Positions 17,204 through 25,121 of a DNA stretch of 64,000 nucleotides are shown piece after piece. How positions within the stretch are numbered: position 1 is the first letter of the stretch; each line of letters opens with the position of its first letter. The notes below the pieces were generated by a model. It made no database searches. It was not told where the DNA came from and saw nothing but the letters and a program-made list of their open reading frames with translations. The DNA lies in the NCBI RefSeq assembly GCF_006517275.1, contig NZ_CP041191.1:6009001-6073000 (forward strand). Direction: 5' to 3'. Position numbers and translations under genes: made by a program. Source of the DNA: Labrenzia sp. PHM005. GTDB taxonomy: Bacteria > Pseudomonadota > Alphaproteobacteria > Rhizobiales > Stappiaceae.

Positions 17204-18667
17204 TCAAGCCGCGGCGACACGGGCAGAAACACCCTGTGCCAGCGGTTCGGCAGTTTCTAATGCGGCATGGCCAACGGCCTCGCCGATTACAATCAGGACC
17301 GGACCATCGATCTCTGAACGGTTTTCAAGAACCGCAAGATCGGACAAGGATCCGGAGAATTGGCGTTCGTCCGGATGCGCGGCGTTTTCAATCACCGCGA
17401 CCGGGGTGGTGGCAGACAGGCCTGCCCCAATCATTTTCTCAGCCACAGCTGCAGCGACCGAGCGGCCCATATAGACCGCGACTGTTGCGCCTTTCAGCGC
17501 CAGCCCGGCCCAATCCGGCAGAGTTTCGGATTTGGCGTTGTGGCCGGTTGCAAAAACAAGGTTGGAGGCGACACCACGCAGGGTGAGCGGGATCTGCGCC
17601 GAAGCGGCCGCGGCAAAGGCTGCTGTAACGCCGGGCACGACTTCAAAACCGATACCCCCGGCGCGGAGCGCCTCCATTTCTTCTGCGGCCCGGCCGAAAA
17701 TCATCGGGTCACCCGCCTTAAGGCGAACCACTTTCAAGCCTTTACCGCCGAGGTCGACAAGCAGCTCACAAATCTCAGACTGCGGTACAGAATGGGCGCC
17801 CTTGCGCTTGCCTACAGAAATCCGCTCCGCATCCCGACGGCCCATGGCCACAACATCGGCCGGGACAAGCGCATCATGGACAATCACATCGGCTTCCTGC
17901 AGGAGGCGCTGAGCCCGGAGCGTGAGGAGGTCCTCAGCCCCAGGCCCGGCACCCACCAACCAAACAAATCCCGACTCGTCTGCTAAGCCATTCAGTAGGC
18001 GCTGCGCTTCTGAGCGGGCAGTATCGCCGTTGCCGGCGTAAACATTGGCTGCAACAGACCCAGAGAAAAACCGCGCCCAAAAACTCCGACGCAGGTTTCC
18101 ATCAGAGATGATCTTGGCCGCCGCGTCCCGAAAACCTTCGGCCAACCGGGCCAAAGCACCGGTAGAACGCGGCAACATGGCTTCAACCCGGGCGCGGATG
18201 TGGCGTGCCAGAACAGGGCCGACACCGGTTGACGTGATCGCAACAGCGATCGGCGCGCGGTTCACAAGAGCCCCGGTGTAAAAGTCACAGAGCTCTGGTT
18301 TGTCGACAGCGTTCGCTGGAACACCCAGGATCCGCGCAGCGTCTATGACCGCCTTATCGAGTGCCAAGTCTTCACGGGCGGAAAAGACCAAGGCAGCGCC
18401 GGTCAGATGTTTCGGTTTGAAGTCTTCGGCAATGTGCGTCGCAGAGAACTGATCAACAGCCTTTTGCAGCTCAGCATCGATTTCGGCGCCGATAACAACA
18501 ATTTCCGCATTGGTTTCCCCAAGCAGACGCACCTTGGCAGCGGCTTCGCCGCTACGACCAACCACAACAACACGCTTTCCCGCCACCTTCATGAAGGCGG
18601 GAAACACATCCAGCCGGTCTTCCGGCTTTTTTTGTGCTATTTCCGTGTGTGTTTGGCGGCTTGCCAT
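17204..18667 (-). CDS. cysG: siroheme synthase (uroporphyrinogen methylase / precorrin-2 dehydrogenase-ferrochelatase)
   Basis: A 487-residue fused enzyme making siroheme for CysI. The N-terminal half has the NAD-binding VVVVGRSGEAAAKVRLL and the CysG dimerisation region; the C-terminal half is an SAM-dependent uroporphyrinogen III methyltransferase (VWLVGAGPGAEDLLTLRA, VVRLKAGDPMIFGRAAEE, EVVPGVTAA). ATG 18667 lies about ten bases after a GGAG; TTG 18673 is an alternative. First gene of the sulfite-reduction operon. Confidence 0.93.
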   Translation of the reverse strand: MASRQTHTEIAQKKPEDRLDVFPAFMKVAGKRVVVVGRSGEAAAKVRLLGETNAEIVVIGAEIDAELQKAVDQFSATHIAEDFKPKHLTGAALVFSAREDLALDKAVIDAARILGVPANAVDKPELCDFYTGALVNRAPIAVAITSTGVGPVLARHIRARVEAMLPRSTGALARLAEGFRDAAAKIISDGNLRRSFWARFFSGSVAANVYAGNGDTARSEAQRLLNGLADESGFVWLVGAGPGAEDLLTLRAQRLLQEADVIVHDALVPADVVAMGRRDAERISVGKRKGAHSVPQSEICELLVDLGGKGLKVVRLKAGDPMIFGRAAEEMEALRAGGIGFEVVPGVTAAFAAAASAQIPLTLRGVASNLVFATGHNAKSETLPDWAGLALKGATVAVYMGRSVAAAVAEKMIGAGLSATTPVAVIENAAHPDERQFSGSLSDLAVLENRSEIDGPVLIVIGEAVGHAALETAEPLAQGVSARVAAA

Positions 18668-19058
18668 CAGCAAGGGTCTCCAATCCCAATTTGATGGCTT
18701 AAATGTAAGCGGTGCTGCCGGTCATCGCCGGGTACTGGATTTCAAAGCCGATTGAGTTAGCGAAAAAGATTTTCCTGAATCGGCAAGATGACGACTGCTG
18801 CATTCATCCGGCGGCACTTTTCTAACCAACAGAGAAAACGTGCCAAGTTTGGTGGAGCCCGCTCTACCGGCACGTCTGGTAGGTTTAACCAGGCGGTTGC
18901 ATTCAGAACCGAACCTGCGATATCACGCGGGCTGCAGCCGGGTCCAATTGCTTAAACATAGAACCCGCGCCCAAAAGCCAAGTTGCCAGCTTCAGCCCGC
19001 CTTGCTTTTGATTTAGGTTTCTAAAGACACCCTCTCCAAACCACATGCGAGCTCAAAC
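18668..19058. other. intergenic region between cysG and ialB-like gene
   Basis: 391 bp with no supported ORF. It must hold the divergent promoters. CGTGCC at 18839 and GGCACG at 18869 could pair as a loose hairpin. No recognised riboswitch or regulator box was seen. Confidence 0.4.
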
Positions 19059-19559
19059 ATGCGTCTTCCGCTTTACCTTTCTGCCGCTATTGCGCTGCTC
19101 TTCTCAGCCCTTCCATTTGTGCCAGCCCAAGCCCAGCAGGCCGAAAAAACCGTGTTATGGCAAACGCGCTGCGCTGGGGAGTCCAGGTCGGCCGAAGCAT
19201 TGATCTGCGAAGCAACCCAAAGCCTGCGGGTTAAGGAAAACGGCCAGCTTCTCTTCAAGGTCGACATCATTTACCCGGGCAACAGCGGCCAACCGGTCTT
19301 TCAATTGCAAGCGCCACTCGGCTTTTACCTGCCCGGCAAGGTCAAACTCTCCGTCGACGGAACAGGCATCGGCGAGTTGGAAATCGCGACCTGCGACCAG
19401 CGCGGTTGCTACATCAGCGCACCAGCGACGGATACAATGATCAACGCCATGAAGGCCGGCGCCAAAATGGAAATCGACTTTGCCGCCTCTGCCAGCCAGC
19501 GCCAGAAAATTGAGGTTCCACTGACCGGGTTCAGCCGTGCAATGGCGGCCATTCAATAA
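19059..19559 (+). CDS. invasion-associated locus B (IalB) family protein
   Basis: A 166-residue secreted protein. Signal peptide at about 1-26 (cut after AQA). The mature part shows the IalB pattern: WQTRCAGESR, LICEATQSLRV, QLQAPLGFYLPGKVKLSVDG, CDQRGCYISAPA. Four cysteines (in TRCAG, LICEA, ATCDQ, GCYIS) probably form two disulfides. IalB homologues are common periplasmic or outer-membrane proteins in Hyphomicrobiales and are not evidence of pathogenicity by themselves. Function unknown. Confidence 0.88.
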   Translation: MRLPLYLSAAIALLFSALPFVPAQAQQAEKTVLWQTRCAGESRSAEALICEATQSLRVKENGQLLFKVDIIYPGNSGQPVFQLQAPLGFYLPGKVKLSVDGTGIGELEIATCDQRGCYISAPATDTMINAMKAGAKMEIDFAASASQRQKIEVPLTGFSRAMAAIQ

Positions 19560-19616
19560 CTTTGTATTTTGGCGTTCTAGGGCTGCGTCTGATTGGGTTT
19601 ATGGAAAACTCCTCCC

Positions 19617-20009
19617 CTAGAACGCCTCGAAAAATACTTCTTTGGCCTCAACGTAGAGGTGCTCCCTATCCTCTGAGCAAAAAATTATGCGATCAGCTCT
19701 CCTCTCAAAAGTAATACCTTGCAGTTCAGATCCTGACTTCCATAGGCTTTCACATGAATACCGGTCTATGAATACAAAAAAGAGTCTTAAATGCTTATTT
19801 TTAAACCGTGAATACGGATCCAAAAAAGTAATTTCCAGATTATGTGAAATCTGAAGCCAGTTACCTGCCTCCAGATCTTCCTGCGAAGGTAAAACTTTTG
19901 CTTCCAAGATTACCCAATCATGCAAGTTGTCGTATTTATCTAAGATAGCCTCGACGTTTTGACGAGTATTGAAATCAATAACTTCCGCCACCAACTCCAC
20001 ACCTTTCAA
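19617..20009 (-). CDS. hypothetical protein, AT-rich orphan
   Basis: A 130-residue soluble protein, acidic and rich in aromatic residues (YDNLHDWVILEAKVLP, LRLFFVFIDRYSCESLW, EVFFEAF). No family was recognised. The DNA is visibly more AT-rich than its neighbours, and the compact acidic character resembles immunity-type orphans, but there is no toxin gene nearby. It starts seven bases after the gamma-glutamyltransferase stop, at TTG 20009; GTG 20000 is another possible start. Horizontal acquisition is plausible but unproven. Confidence 0.55.
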   Translation of the reverse strand: MKGVELVAEVIDFNTRQNVEAILDKYDNLHDWVILEAKVLPSQEDLEAGNWLQISHNLEITFLDPYSRFKNKHLRLFFVFIDRYSCESLWKSGSELQGITFERRADRIIFCSEDREHLYVEAKEVFFEAF

Positions 20010-20015
20010 AAGCTT

Positions 20016-21470
20016 CTAGTTGACGACGATTGCCGCCCCTTCGCGCCGGGCATCCCCAACCCCGTCAAAACCGCTGACCGGATCAAACTGGACGGCATGC
20101 ACACCCCCAAAAAACATGTTCTTTTGCGGCCAAAACCGATGGTCTGCGAAGGTGCCGGCAAGCAGAGTCAGGTCACTCTCGTCAAGCAGCGCTTCGGCAT
20201 CAAGATGCCCCTCTTCAACATGAAGGCGCGGCGCCTCAACAGCTGTATGAATGTCGGCCCCATTCAGGCCTAAGTGGGCGACTGCTTGAAAAACCGCAGA
20301 GCGGATCCGGCTGGACCCGCCAGATCCAAGTGCGATCAACCGGCCATCCGGCATATCGAGAAGGGTCGGGCACATCATGGAAGCCGGGCGGGTATTCACT
20401 GGCCAACCCAGGGCGCCATCTGGATTGACGTCGTCTTCGCCCAGGATGTTGTTGAGCATGAAACCGCATCCGCCGGCCATTTCACCGCTGCCTGTGCCGT
20501 TGGATACGGTAACGGAACAAGCATTACCGTCCGCATCAACGGCCGAGATGTGCGTTGTGCCTTTCTGACGCAAAGGATGATCTAATAACACACTGAGATC
20601 ACCACGTGCCGACAGCCTGGCCTGGTCGGCCGTGTCCAGAGCCTTGGCAAGTGACAGTGGGGCACACGTCTCCAAGTACCTCAGCGCATATTGGATCAAT
20701 GTCCCGCTGGCGGCCGGGAGCGGGTTTAGAAACAACTTGGCATTGCCGGCTGATAGCGACAGCGGTGACCGCTCTTCAACGCCGTACTGCCGAAGGTCTG
20801 CTTCTGTAATGTGTCCGCCTTCACCCTGTTCCTTCAGAAGGGCTTCGGGGATCTCCGTCTGCCGCCAGCTTGTCTGGCCTAAATTCTTGAAGGTTTCCGC
20901 CAAGGCTGGATTGAAGAAAACCTCACCGGCTCGTTGAAGGGCGCCACTGGGTGCAAACACGCTCCGGGAAGGTTCCGTCGCCATCAAAATCGGTTCTACG
21001 ACGGTCGACAGATACGCCTGATAACTGGTGATTTCGACGCCACCCGTTGCGGCTGAAATCGCGGGCGCGAAATGGTCCTGATGCGAAAGGCGCGTGCCGT
21101 GCTTCGCCAAAGCCTCCAGCCCATCCAGAAAGCCAGGTGTTGCAACCGTTGCCGGACCAATATGGAAGATCTGTGTGGTGGTACCGAAGTCAGCTTCGAT
21201 GGTTCGATACCCGTCCCCGATATCGTCCCGCTTTTGCCGGGGAGTTTGCGGAAAAAAGTCCAGCAGAGTTGTCTTGCCGCTCGCGCCGTCCCGGATCATG
21301 GCAAAACCGCCACCGCCGGGGGACGCCAAGACCGGTTCACAAACGCACGCCATAGCCAGAGCTGCTATCGCAGCGTCAACCGCGCTGCCCCCATCCCGCA
21401 GCATGGCCGCACCTGCTTCGGCAGTCAGCTTGTGACCGGCGGCAACAGCGCCTTTTTGTGTTCGTTTCAT
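20016..21470 (-). CDS. gamma-glutamyltransferase / glutathione hydrolase-like Ntn hydrolase
   Basis: A 484-residue self-processing enzyme of the GGT family. The autocatalytic threonine is T305, first of the TTHIS motif within KGTTHISAVDADGNACS. SNGTGSGEMAGGCGFMLNN and SGGSSRIRSAVFQ form the gamma-glutamyl site. There is no signal peptide, so it is predicted to be cytoplasmic, like YwrD-type members, rather than the periplasmic E. coli enzyme. It should cleave gamma-glutamyl amides. ATG 21470 matches the usual family start; GTG 21503 is an alternative. Divergent from a TetR regulator. Confidence 0.88.
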   Translation of the reverse strand: MKRTQKGAVAAGHKLTAEAGAAMLRDGGSAVDAAIAALAMACVCEPVLASPGGGGFAMIRDGASGKTTLLDFFPQTPRQKRDDIGDGYRTIEADFGTTTQIFHIGPATVATPGFLDGLEALAKHGTRLSHQDHFAPAISAATGGVEITSYQAYLSTVVEPILMATEPSRSVFAPSGALQRAGEVFFNPALAETFKNLGQTSWRQTEIPEALLKEQGEGGHITEADLRQYGVEERSPLSLSAGNAKLFLNPLPAASGTLIQYALRYLETCAPLSLAKALDTADQARLSARGDLSVLLDHPLRQKGTTHISAVDADGNACSVTVSNGTGSGEMAGGCGFMLNNILGEDDVNPDGALGWPVNTRPASMMCPTLLDMPDGRLIALGSGGSSRIRSAVFQAVAHLGLNGADIHTAVEAPRLHVEEGHLDAEALLDESDLTLLAGTFADHRFWPQKNMFFGGVHAVQFDPVSGFDGVGDARREGAAIVVN

Positions 21471-21646
21471 ATGCCGGTCAAACCATAGGGGTGCAAAAAA
21501 CACAAGGTAATCATGGCGCTGACCGATTTTTCACTAGACCAACAGTAAATCAAACAAAACATCATTGATCACAAACCCGCGACCCGTCTTGAAACAACGA
21601 CGAGCCTGAGGCATATCTGAGAGCAGTTGAGACGACTGGTCATATT

Positions 21647-22240
21647 ATGCCGAAAGCGACTGCAAATAGAGACATCTTGTTGGAAAGAGGCTTTCACCTG
21701 CTTTACACGCAAGGTGTGGCCGCAACGGGTGTCAAAGAAATCACCAACGCTGCCGGTGTCCCCAAAGGCTCCTTCTATAACTATTTCGACAGCAAGGACG
21801 CCTTTGTGATTGAAGCATTGAAGCTGTATGAGAAAAACCTCCTGGAACATCTCGACGCTCAGCTCGCCAATTCTGAAGTGCCACCTTTGCAACGGCTTCG
21901 GACGCTTTTTGAAGATTGGGCCAACCTCTTCGATCAAGATGAGGGAAAATCGGGATGTTTTGCCGGTAACCTCTCTCAGGAACTGGCACTCGAAAACACG
22001 CCCATTCGCCAAGCTTTATTTCATGTTTTCACATCCCTGCAGCGGCGATACATCGACTGTTTGGAAGCTGCACGGGCTGATGGGTCTTTGCCTCCATCGC
22101 AGGATCCAAGCGTTCTTGGGCAATTCATTTACAACGGCTGGCAAGGCGCGATCCTGCGCGCCAAATCGTCAGACAGCTCAGAACCTATGAGAGTGTTCAT
22201 AAACATAGTTTTTGACCAGATGCTGAAGCCGTCCAACTGA
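21647..22240 (+). CDS. TetR-family transcriptional regulator (AcuR-like)
   Basis: A 197-residue TetR regulator: helix-turn-helix at about 20-55 (AATGVKEITNAAGVPKGSFYNYF) and a ligand domain with the GCFAGNLSQELA segment common to the AcuR/NemR-like group. It lies 138 bp upstream of a haloalkane dehalogenase gene in the same direction and 176 bp from the divergent gamma-glutamyltransferase, so either or both may be its target. Members often sense electrophiles or small halogenated/acrylate-type compounds; the ligand here is inference. Confidence 0.88.
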   Translation: MPKATANRDILLERGFHLLYTQGVAATGVKEITNAAGVPKGSFYNYFDSKDAFVIEALKLYEKNLLEHLDAQLANSEVPPLQRLRTLFEDWANLFDQDEGKSGCFAGNLSQELALENTPIRQALFHVFTSLQRRYIDCLEAARADGSLPPSQDPSVLGQFIYNGWQGAILRAKSSDSSEPMRVFINIVFDQMLKPSN

Positions 22241-22377
22241 CTTTCCTACACACGGCAAACGAAAGGAGATCCCCATTCAAGTAAACTGATTTTCTTCAAT
22301 TCCAAGACGACCGGTCATCTTTAATATATGTAGATTTAGGTGGTGACCTGCGCGTTCAAAACCAGAAAGGCTTACCG

Positions 22378-23349
22378 ATGAATTCCTTGACGAAAACACT
22401 GATACCAATCGTGCTGGCCGCAGCTTTAGAAGGTGCACCCGGCGCGCACGCGGGCCCCGCCTCACTGGGCACCTCAGACGTCATGCCCTACGACTACAAA
22501 TTCATTGACGTTCATGGGTCCAAAATCGCCTATGTCGACGAAGGGCAAGGCGACCCGATCCTATTCATTCACGGTAATCCAACTTCCTCTTATCTTTGGC
22601 GGAATATCATGCCCCATGTGGAAGATCAGGGCCGGGTCATCGCGCTCGATCTCATAGGATTGGGCAAGTCCGATAAGCCGGACATCGGATACACCTACCA
22701 GGATCACTACAAGTATGTATCTGGGTTCATTGACGCTCTGGAACTTCAGAACATCACGCTCGTCATTCATGACTGGGGCTCAGCACTCGGTATGCACTAT
22801 GCCCGCGAGAATGAAACCAATTTCCGCGGTTTGGCATTCATGGAAGCCATCGTCGCTCCCGCAGTTCCAATTCCAGATTATGAATCGCTGGGTGCGGGCG
22901 GTGAGTTTTTCAAAGGTGTCCGCACCGAAGGTGTCGGCGAACAAATGATCTTGAAAGACAACATGTTTGTTGAGGTCATTCTATCCGAAATGGGTGTTGC
23001 CAAACCGCTATCAGAAAACGTCCGGGCGGTTTACCGGGAGCCTTTCGAAACAGAACAAAGCCGCCTGCCAACCCTGACCTTTCCAAGGATGTTGCCGATT
23101 GGCGGCGAACCCGCAGATGTCACTGCCATCACAACTGCGAACGGCGAATGGCTGGCAAAAACTGAGTTGCCAAAACTCTATTTCTACGCAGAACCAGGTG
23201 CGCTCAATCCGGCGCCTGTCGTCGACTATTTTAAAAAGACACTTCCAAATCTGGAAACGCGTTTCATCGGTGCTGGCGTTCACTATCTCCAAGAGGATCA
23301 GCCGCATATGATCGGCAAAGGCCTCTCGGATTGGCTACGCCGAAACTGA
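22378..23349 (+). CDS. haloalkane dehalogenase, probably exported
   Basis: A 323-residue alpha/beta hydrolase. The pentad expected for subfamily II haloalkane dehalogenases is complete: nucleophile D132 and halide-binding W133 (VIHDWGSALG), halide-binding N67 (FIHGNPTSSYLWR), acid E156 (FMEAI) and base H302 (GAGVHYLQEDQPH). Residues 1-25 look like a signal peptide (AHA-G cut), although Glu18 interrupts the hydrophobic core. It would hydrolyse carbon-halogen bonds, likely in the periplasm. Preceded by a TetR gene. Exported members are known but less common than cytosolic ones. Confidence 0.88.
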   Translation: MNSLTKTLIPIVLAAALEGAPGAHAGPASLGTSDVMPYDYKFIDVHGSKIAYVDEGQGDPILFIHGNPTSSYLWRNIMPHVEDQGRVIALDLIGLGKSDKPDIGYTYQDHYKYVSGFIDALELQNITLVIHDWGSALGMHYARENETNFRGLAFMEAIVAPAVPIPDYESLGAGGEFFKGVRTEGVGEQMILKDNMFVEVILSEMGVAKPLSENVRAVYREPFETEQSRLPTLTFPRMLPIGGEPADVTAITTANGEWLAKTELPKLYFYAEPGALNPAPVVDYFKKTLPNLETRFIGAGVHYLQEDQPHMIGKGLSDWLRRN

Positions 23350-23376
23350 GTATGCAACTTTGGATCTTCAAATAGA

Positions 23377-23402
23377 AAAGCCGGCTACAAAGCCGGCTTT
23401 TT
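23377..23402. terminator. bidirectional terminator
   Basis: AAAGCCGGCT and AGCCGGCTTT pair around ACAA, followed by more T on the plus strand. It separates the convergent dehalogenase and thiolase genes. Confidence 0.85.
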
Positions 23403-23423
23403 GCTCATAAGGTAATATGCGAT

Positions 23424-24590
23424 CTACTTCATTGCCTGAAGGATCGAAACATAGTTTGCGACGGCCGCACCACCCATGTTGAAGATCCCGCCGAGCTCGG
23501 CGTTTTTCACCTGAATATCGCCTGCCGTGCCGGTCAGCTGCATGGCAGTCAGCACGTGCATAGAAACGCCGGTCGCACCGATCGGATGGCCTTTGGCTTT
23601 CAAGCCACCAGATGGATTGACTGGCAGCTTGCCGTCCATTTCTGTCCAGCCTTCCAGCACCGCTTTTGCGCCCTCACCTTCTTTGGTCAGGCCCATCGCT
23701 TCGTATTCGATCAGTTCGGCGATGGTGAAACAGTCGTGGGTTTCTACGAATGACAGGTCTTCAATCGCAAGGCTGGCATCTCCGAGCGCAGCGCCCCAGG
23801 CTTTGGAACAGCCTTCGAATTTCAGGATGTCGCGCTTGGACATCGGCAGGAAGTCCTGGACATGAGCCATACCACGGAAAGCAACGGCCTTTTTCATACC
23901 AAGTGCCGTTGCCGGGTCGGTTAGAATCATGGCTGCTGCGCCATCGGAGACCAAGGAACAATCAGTCCGCTTCAAGGGACCAGCAACAAACGGGTTTTTT
24001 TCGCTCTCATCACGGCAGAAATCGTAGCCGAGATCCTTGCGCATCTGAGCATAGGGATTGCCCACGCCGTTCTTGTGGTTTTTGGCTGCAATCTTCGCCA
24101 AAGCATCAGACTGATCGCCATATTTTTGGAAGTATGAATCGGCGATCTTGCCAAAAACCCCAGCAAAACCGGCCGGCGTATCCCCGTCTTCTTTCAGATA
24201 TGACGCTTTCAGCAGGTTCTTTCCGATTTCCGGGCCTGGTGTGGTTGTCATCTGCTCCACACCGACAACAAGCACAAACCGCGCTGCACCGGAAGATACC
24301 GCCCGAACGCCTTGATGAACGGCGGCAGAACCGGTGGCACATGCGTTCTCAACACGGGTTGCCGGTGTAAACCTTAGCGCTGGATTGGCCTGCAGGACCA
24401 GTGCGGCCGTGAAGTCTTGCTGGGAGAAACCGGCGTTAAAATGGCCCAGAACAATTTCATCAACATCTTCTGGGGAGATACCAGCGTCCTTGATCGCTTC
24501 GCTGGCCGCATTGACGATCATACTCTCGACCGTCTCGTCCGTATGCTTTCCGAAGGGCAGATGCGCCCAGCCAACCATCGCTGCTGTCAT
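23424..24590 (-). CDS. thiolase-family acetyl-CoA acyltransferase (SCP2-thiolase-like)
   Basis: A 388-residue thiolase. The nucleophilic Cys is in VENACATGSAAVHQG; the second site is HDCFTIAELIEYE with the GHPIGATG motif near the C-terminus. The pattern HDCFTIAE and the short length favour the SCP2/lipid-transfer-associated group over classical AtoB/FadA. ATG 24590 was chosen for GGAGGAAAC six bases upstream; a longer ORF to 24665 lacks support. It likely acts in thiolytic cleavage of a 3-ketoacyl-CoA. Alone, with no beta-oxidation partners nearby. Confidence 0.85.
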   Translation of the reverse strand: MTAAMVGWAHLPFGKHTDETVESMIVNAASEAIKDAGISPEDVDEIVLGHFNAGFSQQDFTAALVLQANPALRFTPATRVENACATGSAAVHQGVRAVSSGAARFVLVVGVEQMTTTPGPEIGKNLLKASYLKEDGDTPAGFAGVFGKIADSYFQKYGDQSDALAKIAAKNHKNGVGNPYAQMRKDLGYDFCRDESEKNPFVAGPLKRTDCSLVSDGAAAMILTDPATALGMKKAVAFRGMAHVQDFLPMSKRDILKFEGCSKAWGAALGDASLAIEDLSFVETHDCFTIAELIEYEAMGLTKEGEGAKAVLEGWTEMDGKLPVNPSGGLKAKGHPIGATGVSMHVLTAMQLTGTAGDIQVKNAELGGIFNMGGAAVANYVSILQAMK

Positions 24591-25070
24591 GATGTTTCCT
24601 CCAAATGCGGCACCGTGCACGGCTTCATCTAGGCGCTCATGGAAACATCCGAGCGCAAAATTCATGTCGTGCCATCCGAAATTCGCCTAACAGTCCCAGC
24701 TTCCATGCTGCTTTGCAAGAAGAAATTGACCTAAACGTCATTCAATTTTTCTAATTCTATTATTTTCAATATCTTATTTGAAATTGATTCAGCGTTTTGA
24801 GTACTTCTGGAAAACAAAATAGCCGCTGGAGACCTTCGACAAGAAAAATTCGTCCCACTGTCATGATCGCCTGCTATCAGGGACCTGTTCCGGACAAATG
24901 ACTTTTTCGACACTTTTCAGAAATTCAACCGGTCCTGCTCTGCAGGGCCGGTTTTTATTTTGCCAAACCTCACCCCGCTCACACGACTATGTGGCCAGCC
25001 TTACAATGTTCTCAGTTGATCACAATTCCCTTTTTCCAGGACTTGACCATCAGAACCGCACAATATAGCC
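24591..25070. other. intergenic region between thiolase and alpha-glucosidase genes
   Basis: About 480 bp without a supported ORF. It holds the thiolase promoter, a strong plus-strand terminator with no gene in front of it (24928-24958), and the leader of the alpha-glucosidase gene. A 60-codon minus-strand frame at 24731-24913 has no recognisable features. Confidence 0.4.
24928..24958 (+). terminator. orphan rho-independent terminator
   Basis: ACCGGTCCTGC and GCAGGGCCGGT pair (one wobble) around TCT, followed by TTTTATTTT. No plus-strand gene precedes it, so it may end a small RNA. Confidence 0.7.
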
Positions 25071-25088
25071 ATTCAAAGCGCTTTGAAT
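25071..25088. promoter_or_regulatory. LacI-type operator, perfect 18-bp palindrome
   Basis: ATTCAAAGCGCTTTGAAT reads identically on both strands, with the central CG typical of LacI-family operators. It lies 33 bp upstream of the alpha-glucosidase ATG. TCAAAGCGCTTTGA resembles sites described for AglR-type alpha-glucoside repressors; that gene is not in the window. Confidence 0.75.
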
Positions 25089-25121
25089 TTCGCTTCAATC
25101 GTGGTTTTGTGGAGACGTTTC

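Noticed and set aside
24731..24913. 60-codon minus-strand frame in the thiolase to glucosidase gap
   Set aside because: No features, and it lies under the orphan terminator region.
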